From: Eucommia ulmoides
Taxonomy: Eukaryota; Streptophyta; Magnoliopsida; Garryales; Eucommiaceae
Length of the DNA stretch: 64,000 nucleotides
Direction: 5' to 3'
Assembly: GCA_016647705.1 (NCBI GenBank)
Contig: CM028325.1
Span: forward strand, 25,195,566-25,259,565
A model generated the notes under the pieces. That model made no database searches. It saw only the letters and a list, made by a program, of their open reading frames with translations, and was not told the DNA's origin. Within the stretch, counting starts at the first letter, position 1. Every line of letters starts with the position of its first letter. The position numbers were made by a program, and so were the translations under genes. Of this stretch, positions 35,787 to 48,000 are shown in pieces.

Positions 35787-35819
35787 CACGTGTGCATTAC
35801 CCACTCGCCATCTATAAAA
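35787..35819 (+). promoter_or_regulatory. G-box and TATA box of the tomosyn-like gene
   Basis: A CACGTG G-box (35,787-35,792) lies about 20 bases before a good TATA box, CTATAAAAA (35,812-35,820). Transcription would start near 35,840-35,850. The leader that follows is CT-rich (CTCTCTCTCT, 35,891-35,925), common in plant 5' UTRs. G-boxes are bound by bZIP and bHLH factors; regulation here is inferred only from the motif. Confidence 0.6.
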
Positions 35820-36054
35820 ACCAAATCCCGACTAATTGAGAAAAAACAAAGACCTGCTCGTTTGGACCGGACCACAGTCTAACCGTCCGTCTCTCTCTCT
35901 CTACTCTCTCTCTCTATCTCTCCGGCGGTTTTCTCTGAGCACAGTGTTTCCGTTTCAGTTTCCGATCCCGGAGACATCAATTTCTCCGATCCTTAATCAC
36001 TCCGAAGTGGATCCTCGATCTCTGCGAAGGCGATCGTCGGAAATCAAATTACAT

Positions 36055-39000
36055 ATGTTCGTGAAAAACCTAGTGGAGAAGGCTTCATTGAAGAAGGTAA
36101 CACTGATATCTGTTGTTCTTCGATTTCTTTAAGATCTGAGGTTGTAAGGTTTATGTCATTACATGTTTTTTCGTCAATTAAGATTAAATTTGATGTTCTC
36201 GAGGCATTCGGCAGTATTAAATTAAGATTAATTTAAGCTTTCAATGATTTAAATTTTGAATTTTAAATTATTTTAAAGAAATAGACAGTTTTGATAGGGC
36301 AATGTTCGAAATAATTTTTATTTATTTTTTGTTAAAATACTCTTATAGTATTAAATACAAATTTAACTATTTGAGTGATTTTTTGAAATGGTACCACTAA
36401 TTTTTTTTTCCAATTAGATATTCTTGACATTTTAAGTAGCGGCAAATTTAAAAAATTGGTTGAGGACTAATTTTTTTATAAAATTTTTTTATTAAATATT
36501 TTTATATTTCGGGGGCTTATTCAAATATACGAGTGATTTGAATTGATTTTTTAAATAAAATATAAGGGTAAAAATAAAGCTTTTCTTCGGTCACTAAATA
36601 AATCCACCGCTGATTTTAAAAGAATTAGCACTCCTAATTATAAATTTTACAACTTACTTTTTTTTTAATTTAGTCATAAAAATAATATGATAAATTAAAA
36701 TGCAAGTGAAAGTTTTGGGATTTTCACTAGAATTTTCTATTTTTTTTATAGGAGGGGGAAGAGAAAATAGATTTTTTTTTAAAAAAAAATAAAATAAAAT
36801 TGAGAAGTGGTAAGTTCGTCCGCTCCCAAAATAGGGAAGAGTTGAACATATAATTTAGTAAAAAAATTTACAGGCGTTTCTTTCTATTTACTAATTTCGA
36901 AATATCAATTTTTCACTTTAATAGGCTATTTAAATATAATTTGTATTTTCTTAAATACTTTTGAAAGCGATATTGTATTTTATTAGTTTACTAGGATTTT
37001 TTCGTGCTTAAATGTATTATAAAAAGTAAAAAAAAAAATGATGAATTAAAATATATTTTAATTTAATTATCTTAGAATTGGAGATGTGAAATTTTTGGAG
37101 GAGAATTTTTCTTTAACTTTTACAATTCAATTTCATGAAACTTTTTTTTTTTTTTTTAAATCAATCCCAATGCTTACTTAAAAAAAAAAAAAATTAAAAA
37201 AATATCTTAATTTATTATATGAATTTTAAAAATATGACATGGTACAATCATGCTAAAAAAAAATTCGTTATGTGTCATTGTCAAATAAAATTACACCATG
37301 CATCTAATAATTATACCATATCATTAAGAAAGCAATCCGCTTAGTAAGAGTTATCATTAATCTTTTTCTCGTTTGTTTTGATAAAAAAAAAAAAGGTGAA
37401 AATATAAATAAGAAAATAGGATGAAAATAGAAAAAAAAAAAAAAAAAAAAACTTATTTGATATGAAAATATGCAAAGAAAAATGAGAGGAAAAATAAAAT
37501 AGAAAAAAAAAATATACAATTTTTTCGCACCAATTTGAAAAAAAAAAAAAATGCTTTAACAAAATAATAAAATTACAATTATACCTTTGATATAAAAATT
37601 TTAATTTATTTTTTAATATATGAAAATAAAATAATAAATTATATTAAAATGATTTTATTTTTTTTGACCAATTAATAAATAAAAATATTATCATCTCGTT
37701 CTTCTTTCTCTTATCCATCTCTAAACCGAACATACCCTTAATTTATAATTTATCGTTGTGTTCACTTTTCCTTCTTTTTGATTTCTCTGTCTCAAATAGT
37801 CTTTAGGTTGTTGGTGTTTTTACTTTGGTAGTCATAATCACATTTTAAAGTTTTGTTTTGACTCAAATCCTACCGACCAAATATTTGGTTGGAAGAATAA
37901 AGTTAATAACAATCTTAAAAGTTTAATCATCATGCCTAATTACTGCCACGTGGTTCTAATCGATGAAAAGCTGGTGCTTTTCGTTAGTTGCTTTCACGTC
38001 ATCTGCCTCCAGTCTACACACACAATCGTACTCAAAATTTCAATAAGGTTTTATGCAAAAATAATAGGGAAATTTTTTCTGCATTTCTAAAGTTGAAAAA
38101 AATAATTTTTGAAGGATTATGATTTTTTGGATCATCTCAAAAATAACTTCACCTAAGAACTTCTTGTTGGGTTTATCCCATATCCGATAGGTTTTACTCA
38201 TGAGTTAGTATTGGGGGTTTAGAGAGGCATCACTCTACACTACACTGGTCTCCGAGCCCAGGTGACAACAACTATTCTTCCATAGGGATAGATTGGTCGA
38301 GAATTAGCCAACCAAAGGCCCAATATGTGAGGGGGTGAATGGTGTTTGTTGGGTTTATCCAACATCCGATATAGAAGGGGTTGGTGTTCACGTTATAAGT
38401 GTGAGGGAAAGTCTCACCTCATGAGTTAGCTTTTAGGGTTGAGAGGGACCCGAAACCACCCTACACTTCTAAATGAAGTTCTTGTGTATACCTTAGCTTG
38501 AAATTTTAATTAAAAGAAGAAGAACAACAACAACAGTAGGGAATTGCTTCTGTTGAATCACACTTTGACCTTGTGTCTTCTAAATTCTCATAATATGTGT
38601 TTTTGTAATTTGCTTTATTGTTCAACATAAAATTTGAACTCAATTCACGTAGTATTTAGGGCATGTTTGGCCAGCAGTAATGATATCAGATTCTAATGGA
38701 ATGAAATCGAAATTTGAATTATCGCCTATTCAAAATTGGATTCCATTTCATCTAGGTACCATTCCATAACTGCCTTCCAAACATGCCCTTAAAGCACAAA
38801 ATTGAAACATGTGATGGGACGACATGTAGATTTTCCGATTTTACATGTGATAAAGCTCTAATTTCTAATTCCAAGGCTCCAATTTTGGACTTCCAGACTA
38901 ATTTAGCACTGCTGTGCTCTGCGATCAATGGGGGCTCTTGAATGGCTCTTCTTGAACAACCTTATTTTTCTCATCAAAAGTTGCCAGCAAGAACAAATTT

Positions 39001-42000
39001 CACTGCATTTCTTGTTTCAATTAACGTTAAATATTATTGATGCATATTTTTGCAGCCTGGAGGGATTTCAGATGGTTTGAAACCTGAAGAAGTGAACCCA
39101 CGCGTGGTTTTCCACTATGGCATTCCATCAGGTTCTGTGTTGTTGGCTTATGACCCCATTCAAAAGATTCTTGCTGTTTCAACCAAGTAAGTTTCCTTTT
39201 TTTCCCACTTTGAATTCGAATAGTTTATCATATTCATCCCAAGTAATCCATCTAATCAAAGTTATGGGGTGCATTTTAACTTGGGATGGAATTCTTTTGA
39301 AATGATATCAATGATTTTCTTCAAGAGGAGATAGTATTTCAGATTTCTTTCAGAAAAGGGTTACTGGTTGAATGTTTACTTGCATCAGGTATAAATTGGT
39401 AGTCTTCATGTTGAAGTTTAGGCAACGATTGATATCGTTATTCAAGTAGCTCTTTACTTTTAATAAAAAAAAAGTACTCAAAAGTAAAAGTAGCAATTGT
39501 TTTGCACTATAAAAAGTACTTATAAAAATCAAGAAAGCAAATATATATATATATATATATTGAAAATGAAACATAGTTATTTTTTAGCTCTTCGATTTAT
39601 ATATCTTTAGAGATCGATGGACGACGATATCTCCACCCAAATTGTTTTGATCCTCTATGAAATTATTGTATTAAGAGATCGTTTATATGGATAGTACTGA
39701 GATTTCTCTATGTTATCGAACACACTTTTGATATTTGCCTTTGCTATTTAGTGAAATTACTTATCTGTTCAATTAACTTTTTTATTAAACAATACTAAAA
39801 AAAAAAGCGTTACGAATGCCTTATTTTCACAGTGATGGACGGATCAAATTATTTGGAAGAGATAACACCCAATCTCTGTTGGAGTCATCCGAGACAGTAC
39901 CAAGCAAGTTTCTAAAGGTACTCTTACTATAATTTCCTACTTAGTTTTGCTATCCTTGTTAATGTCATTCTTCTTCTTCTTCATCTCATTAGATATTCAT
40001 TTGCATTGTCTGTTTTCCACTTTTCTAATTTAGTTGATGGGTTTTCTCCCACAGTTCATCCAGAGTCAAGGCGTTCTCATAAACATAAATGTCAAGAATC
40101 ACATTGAGGCATGTAATTCAAGGGCGACTAATAGCAGAATTCAAAACTTCTTGCTGAATCGGTCCTTTTTCTCTATTATTTGTTTCGTTTATTCATTTAC
40201 CTCAATTTTTTAGTTATTTTTATATACTGCGTAAAATGACATGTAGGTCTGGGACATAGAGAGGAACTCGTTGTCTCATGTTCATGTTTTTGAGGAAGAA
40301 ATTACCTCTTTTACTGTCATGCAGTCCACTTCTTACATGTAATTGTTTCTTTAACTTGGCGTGGGTACTTTGCAAATAATTTTAAAGTGGACGAGGCTTT
40401 AAAGTAAAGGTTATTATGTATTCATCGGCAGGTTCATTGGAGATTCTGTTGGTAATGTTTCAGTTCTGAAGCTTGATGAAGAAGCAGAGAAAATAGTTCA
40501 AATGAAATACACTATACCTTTTTCAGCATCTCATGGTGAGAAACTTCTCTGTTTCCTTGACCTGTTTTTCCCTTCGTGTATGTTCATTATTTTTTCTTAT
40601 TTTGCGTCATAATTCAGCACTTGTCATATGGAGATCTCGTGATTACCAAGAAATTAAATGATTCTTTAATCTAGATTGGGTTACAACTTTGTCCCTGTGG
40701 GACTTGAGTTTTATGAATCACATTTTGTTTAATTTGGTGTTTGTCACAATTTTGAACAAGTTTTTTGACACTAGTTGCCTTTATGATTTTCGGTTGAGTG
40801 ATTTTTTTTTTCTAGTGAGGTGCGGTGCCAGGGATTCTCTGTTTTTTTTTTTGTGGTTTTCTTGAACCTTTCAATTTATTTCATATTGGGTTCTCCACGG
40901 CGTATTCTTTTTTCTTTGGGTTGGGGTGGTGGAATTTTATTTTTATGCTAAACAACTTAGGCACCGTTTGGTAACACTTTTACTTTTTTTTTTTTTAAAA
41001 AGTAAAATACTTCTAAAATAAAAAACTGAAGACTAGTTTTTTTTTTTTTTAAGAACAAAAATTAATTGGTTTTTGTTTTTCAAATCGGTGAGATCAATGG
41101 ACTATGACTTTCACCCAATTTTTTCCCACCATTTATGATTTTTTGTTTTGGATTAAGAGATTTTTTATAGGAATAACACTAAGATGTCCTTTCTGCATTA
41201 TCAAACAATCTTTTGATTCTCTCTTCTCTCTTCTCTCCTCTCTCTTTTAAGTAATAATATATTTTTTTCATTTTTTTAAAAAGTACTAACAAACCATTAT
41301 TAAATAGTGTCGTAGTCTTCTCAAAACATAGTCAATTAACTTACTTTTATTTGGAATTAGTTATTATATTATGATAAGTTGATACCACAATTTTACTACT
41401 TGACAAAGGAAGCCAAACGAAAAGAAAAGAAATAAAAAGAAAATGAATTTTTTTATCAATAATTCATCAATAGCCATTGATCAATAAGTTGTCTCATCCA
41501 GTACAATAAAGCCTTATTATACAAGCAAATGGAAATAACAAGCAATAACGGCTATAATTACTAATTTGGAAATAACAAGCAATAACAGCTATTTAACGGC
41601 TAATATAATTACTAATTTGGAATGAGAAATGATTTTTCCATCCCGCTGTACATAAGTTTGAAACGGTGGCCTTATTTGATCCCGATCACTGCTATTCATG
41701 ACATTGTAATATATTTTGAAAGACAGCCTGAAATTCATTACCATATATTAAGGGAGAGCACTGTTAGGATTATAGACTTGACTATCCTTTTAGCAATTTT
41801 ACACATGCAATGCATGTGCCTCTGTCACTAGTAACTATTAAATCTTAAAAAGGATTTAATTCTCTATTTTCCATTATATACTCCTTTTATTCATTCCTCT
41901 AGTTTTTTTTTTTTAAAAACATGATATATCCCCAATTCAGAAACTTCAACTGAAGTTGCTGGTGGTCATACTGCTGTACTGTACATACTGCCTCAGCCAA

Positions 42001-45000
42001 CAGCTGAAAGTAAGAGGCAAGTCTTTTTGCTATTTTTTTTTTCATCTTTCATTATACATCTGGAGGGGAATGAAAATACTATTTTTTTTTTTAATTTTTT
42101 TTAAATGTTATAAAATGAGGCTTGAACATGTATTCGAACATTTGGCTTATTAAATATATGCTTCTTTTTTTTTTTTTCTTTTTCCCTTTTGGGTGCAGAG
42201 TTCTAATAATCTACAGAGATGGTTTTATCACTTTATGGTCAATTCCAGAAAGCAAACCGATTTTCACAACTGGTGGAACTATGTTGCACTCAATATCTCA
42301 TGAGCCAAAGAAAGTAACTGCCGCATGTTGGGCTTGCCCGTTTGGAAGTAAATTAGTTGTTGGTTATAGCAACGGAGAGATCTTCATCTGGGGTATACCA
42401 ACTCGTTCAAACTCAAAAACTGAATCAGAAACCGATAAAGAGTTTTCATCCAATCACGGCACTCCTACATGTAAACTGAATCTTGGATATAAGTTGGACA
42501 AAATCCCAATTGTTACATTGAAGTGGGTTTATGCACTTGGTAAAGCAAGCCGGTTATATGCTTTGGGTACCTCAGACATTGCATCTGCAAATTTGTTGCA
42601 GGTACTTAGATTTTTTTGCTTTTGTTAAAGACCTGTTTGGTTTTGTTTTCAAAAACCAATTATCTGTTTCTGAAAACAAAAAATTCAACTACGTTTGTTT
42701 TAACAACACAACTAAAAAAAAAATTAAGACAATTTTTATAGCACTTAATCTATCATGTCATATACTTTTAGTATCATACTTTTATTATTAAGTGTCCATA
42801 CCTTTAATTTTATTTTAATAAAAAGTTAATTTTATTTATTTTAGAATTATAACTTTTAAATTTAACTGAACTAATGACTTTTAATTATTAATTTTATATT
42901 ATTAATTAGAATGATGAAACGTCTATAAGTAATTATGATCAATAGAATAGTTAGGATCTCTTCAAATATATAATCATCTCTTTAATTGAATAGTTGAGAT
43001 TTAATCCATATTCCCACTAATAGATCTTAACCGTCTTATTGACAATAATTATTATGCGGAGCACACATCATTTTTATTTTAATATAGATTATTTTAGAAA
43101 TTTAATTTGAATCTTTTTTTTATATATATCTTTATTTTTTTATTTCTCTACACGTTGACTCTACAACACATTCAAATATCATTATTGTCTTTCTTTCAAT
43201 TTCAATCAATCACATCTTTTTTACTTTTCTATTTTTTAACACACTATTAATAACTATTCTCTTTTCATATTTTTTTTTCAAAACAAAACCAAACAACTAC
43301 AATTTACAAAAAAATTGTTTTCAATTTTTTTTTAAAAAAAAAACTAAAGCAAACAACTCCCCAAGTGTTTCCTTAGACTACTTATTCTTAATTTCATTTC
43401 TATGTAGTTCTTAATATGATTTTGCATTATGACCCACATTCGTAACAAATTTGTCTGTAGACAGATTGAAATTTTGGTTGTATGTAAAAGTTTGAACATT
43501 ATGTGTCAGGTAATTCTAATAAATGAGCACACTGAATCTCGAACAATAAAGTTGGGGCTTCATCCGCCTGAGCCTTGTCTTGACATGGAGATCATCTCGA
43601 GCTTCAATGAACAAAGCAAGCGTAAACAAGATTATTTTCTTGTGCTTGGAAAATCAGGTCAGATTTATGCCTATGATGATATGGCCATTGAAAAATACCT
43701 ACTACAGAGCCAATCTAGATCCCCACCATCAATACCAAAGGAGGTAATGGTGAAGTTGCCTCTTGCTGATTCAACTATCACAGTTTCCAAATTTGTAACT
43801 GACAACCAATGTTACCCGCTCCTTCCTGACGAGGTATGTAGACTTTGCTTTAGATTTCCTTAACTTTGTCTTTCGATTATTTTATGATTTTTTAGCCTTT
43901 TTTTTTTTGTTACTGCTAATGTAGGAATATGCTGTCCGTGCAAAACATATATCACCACTTTTTATGTTTGAGGCAAGGGAAGGAGATGGAATTCATTCAA
44001 ACTCGGTGAATGTTAGTGGTTTTACGAAGATAAAAAACCTGTGGATAACAGGACATAGTAATGGAGCAATAAACTTCTGGGATGTATCGTGCCCACTTTT
44101 TCTCCCACTTTGGTCGTTGGTTCAACAGGTATATGATTGTCCCCGTGAGATCATTTACCGTTTCAGATTATTCTTTTTTAGTATGTGATTCTTTTTGGCA
44201 CTGTTTGATAACTTTTCTTTTTAAGGCTTTTTATAATCAACAAAGTTAATTGAACAAAAAAACACTTTTACTGAAGCAAAAGCAAAAACTAAATATGTGT
44301 TTGAAAATGTGGAAATGATGTCCAGTTTTATCCATATAAACATTCTCTTAATCCAAAAGAATTTCCTAGAGGGTTGGATAGAGAGGTTATGGCTCATCAA
44401 TTTCATAATATATATATGTTTTAGTTTCTTGTTTTTTAAAAGTACTTCTCTAAAAAACAAAAAAAAAAAGGAAAGACTGAACTCTTATGTTACCTTTTTG
44501 TTTTAAAGCAAAAAAATACTTAAAAAAAAAGTGTTATAAATGTTGCCTTGGTTTGTTGTGCTTAATTTTCTGTTACTGCTGATAATGCAGAGTGAGAATG
44601 ATTTTTCTTTAAGTGGTATCCCGGTGACGGCATTGTATTTCAATAGCAATTCTCGGCTCCTCGTTTCTGGAGATCAAAGTGGAATGGTGAATTGTCTATG
44701 CTGATGGATATCTATGGAAATATGATATTTTTTATTATTATTATTATTATGAATGGTGCAGTGATCTACTGTTTGTGAAAATACACAGGTTCGGATTTTC
44801 CAATTCAAACCTGAGCCATTTCCAACGGGGAACAGCTTTATGTCCTTCCAAGGTAAAAACATAAGGTGGTGTTTGTTTAGTGTTTCTGTTCCGAGATTTC
44901 TGATTGGGATCTGAACAGAAATTTGGCAACAATTTTGATTAGTTCATAGAAATTTGTTCCAGAGCGGAACAGAAACAGATTTCTTTGTTCCCATCTTGAT

Positions 45001-48000
45001 GGCGGTTAAATTAAATTCAGGAACGTTCATTCATAGCTTCATAAGAAGTTCCAATTCAATATAAAAGTTTTAAGTACTCAAACAATACCAAGAATCTGCA
45101 TAGGGTGGTTTTTGATTATGTAACCGTGTGATTTTTCGGAAAGCAAGTCTGATGGAAACACTTCATGACTCGAGTAATTCTTTTGCCAGGAAATACAAAG
45201 AAAGGAAGCAGTCACATTGTCCACAGTGTTAAAGCCGTGAAGATCAATGGAGTTGTGCTTTCCATAAACACAAGCCATAATTCAAAACATTTTGCTGTTG
45301 GGTCTGATAAAGGAAATGTAATCTCCTCCCCCGCCCCCCCCAAAAAAAAAAAGGGTTTAGGGTTTAGGGTCTGATAAACATTCTGATGCATGTTTAAAAG
45401 ATATTGAAACTTTTTTCATGTAGGTCTCGTTGTATGATATGGACGGTCCCACTCTGTTGTACCAAAAGAATATTGCCAGTGAATTATGTACAGCTGTCAT
45501 CTCTTTACAGTTCGCAAGCTGCAGCTTTCATGGTTTTGAGAAGAACACTTTAGTGGTTGCAACTAAAGATTCATCAGTTATGGCAATTGAAAGTGATACA
45601 GGAAACACACTGAGCTCCGGCATGGTCCATCCTAAGAAACATCCTAGAGCTTTACTCATGCAAATTTTGGGTAATGAGTGGCATTTAATATTTGGTTTTT
45701 ATGCTTCCATTTAGTATATGCAGCGGCTGATTCAAAAACTTAATGTGTGTGTGTGTGTTCTGGGATGGGCTCAAGCCTTACATGGATCCGCCATTGTATA
45801 TATCTGAATAATTTTGGTGTAATCTCTTAAAGAACGATGACGATGGAAAATATAAGTGATTAACTCTAGGCATTTTATTTTTTAGAAGGACAGGAGATGT
45901 CGGAAGGCCTAGACATGGGTAGGGGGAGTTCTGTTGATGATGGAATACCGAAGAAATTATTGCTATGCACTGAGAAAGCAGCTTATGTTTATTCCTTAGC
46001 TCACGTACTTCAGGTAAAAGCTCTTGATCTACTAAGGTTTTATTTTGTAAAACTGGAAAGTACGTACTGAAAACTTCATTTTTTCGATTTTTAAGTGATG
46101 AATTATTCAGTATTTGTTTTTCTAATATTTCAATCTCTAGGATGTTTAAGTGGTCCCTGCGGTTTTCAAAGTAACACATTTGTACCACAAAGTTTCAATT
46201 TCATTTCAATTTGCTCCAATCAAAAACAAGATTAAAAAATTTGGACAGAAAAGGCCACATATAGAACACGTAACCTGATGGCGATTAAACCCTAGGGTTC
46301 TCTAAATTTGTTCATTTTGCATGCACACTCTAAAATTTCATGATTATTCAGTTATTTTTGCGGAGCTTTAAGCTTTGAATGATATTAAGAGAGACTTTTA
46401 GCTGAAGGTTTAGTGCACTCTTCATGGAAAATGAAGAAAATTGTCCCAAAATCAGGTCACATGAATGGCACGTGGTCGTTTCCTTTCGAATATGCTAACT
46501 CCGTTTCTGATTGGACCAAATTGGAACAGAAGTGAAATTTCGGGTGCAAATGTATCAATTTGTAAACCGTAGAGATCCCATGAACACTCACCCCAAACTG
46601 TAAGGGTCAAAAGCGAAATTTTCTCCGAGGAATTTCTCTCTATAACTTTTTGCCTCTAAAATATTCTCTCAAATGTTCTCATTATAAAAGTTTCTTAATA
46701 GCATAACAGTTACCTAACAATCTGTGGTACTCCTTAAGGCTTAAGTTATTGTTCCCTCGCTCTAGTGAACTCAATACCAATTTATTTATTTCCTTTTGAT
46801 CAGGGGGTGAAGAAGGTTTATTACAAAAAGAAATTTCATTCCTCTTGTTGTTGGGCATCCACATTTTCCTCTCCTCCTGATGCCGGCCTTGTGCTCCTTC
46901 TCTCTAGCGGTAAAATTGAGATAAGGTGATCGAATCTTCCCAATGATGGGTTGTGACTATAATTTTGTTAGAATTAAGATGTTGTCCACTTTTCCTTTTT
47001 TGTTTTTTCTACTTAATTCAAAATTATTTCTGTGAAGCAGGAGAATCTGTAAATTTCCTGCTTTAGGAGTAGTTTGTGTTTCAAGATTCGTCTTCTTTAA
47101 TCTCAGAGGCTATTCTTGAAGTTCATGCATTTTCGTCCTTGATATCGATTTTTATATTGCAGCCTGCTCCTGATTTTATAGATGAAAACAGTAGTTTAAA
47201 GAGTAAATTCCTCAAGGCCCATTTGGTTGTCTAAATTATCCTATTTTATAAATTTTCTTTTTTTTTTTATGATTGATATTTATTTTGTTTTCCATTTACC
47301 CATCATTTAATTAGTGTTTCTTTGAACAAAGAAACATACAATTTTTTCAATTTAGTTAAATTTCAAACTATATGTTACTCCAATTACCTGAGAAAGTAAA
47401 ATCTGAACTAGAACTAAACTAGTTAGCTAGCTAATTTAATTTAATTTTCATTTTCCATCCTATTTTCCTTTTCATTTTCTTATCTATCCTTTTTCCAGCC
47501 AACCAAACACACCTAAGTGTTTTTAATTCTTACAACCTAATTCTAAATTGTAACAATTCATAAATTTACTAATTGAAAAACAATACAATTTGCGAATTGA
47601 TGGACAACCAAACGGTGCCTAATACTTATTTAATGCTTGATATTTCAGATCTTTGCCCGATTTGTCTCTTTTGAAGGAAACATCAATAAGAGGTCTCACG
47701 TTGTCAACTTCAAAACTAAACTATCCTGGTAGTTCAATTTGCTGTTCACGGGATGGAGAAATCGTTATGGTAAAAATAGAGAAACTTAGTAGCAATAAAC
47801 CTGGTTTTTAAGTTTATAGCGCTTAGACGATGGTAACAAATTGCTAAAATTTTGTCTATACAGGTGAGTGGAGACCAGGAAGTGTTTCTTGTCTCAGTTT
47901 TGCTCCATAAGGAGGTATATAGGTAATGACTAGATGATGCATTCAATAAGAATACTTCAATAAAACCGAGCTTTAGTTGTCTTAACCTTTCCCTCTATCA

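Larger units (their letters stand above)
36097..39055 (+). other. Intron 1 of the tomosyn-like gene (3 kb)
   Basis: The longest intron of the gene, AT-rich with many A and T runs (37,380-37,560) and no coding sequence. It hosts a TRIM element (38,165-38,465) and a Tourist-like MITE (38,659-38,788). A MITE-like segment with CTCGTTTGTTTTG and CTAAACCGAACATACCC ends lies at about 37,367-37,738. Confidence 0.8.

Noticed and set aside
41622-41831. 69-codon frame in intron 6
   Set aside because: Splicing of exon 6 to exon 7 gives a continuous propeller, and this frame has no motif or splice sites joining it.
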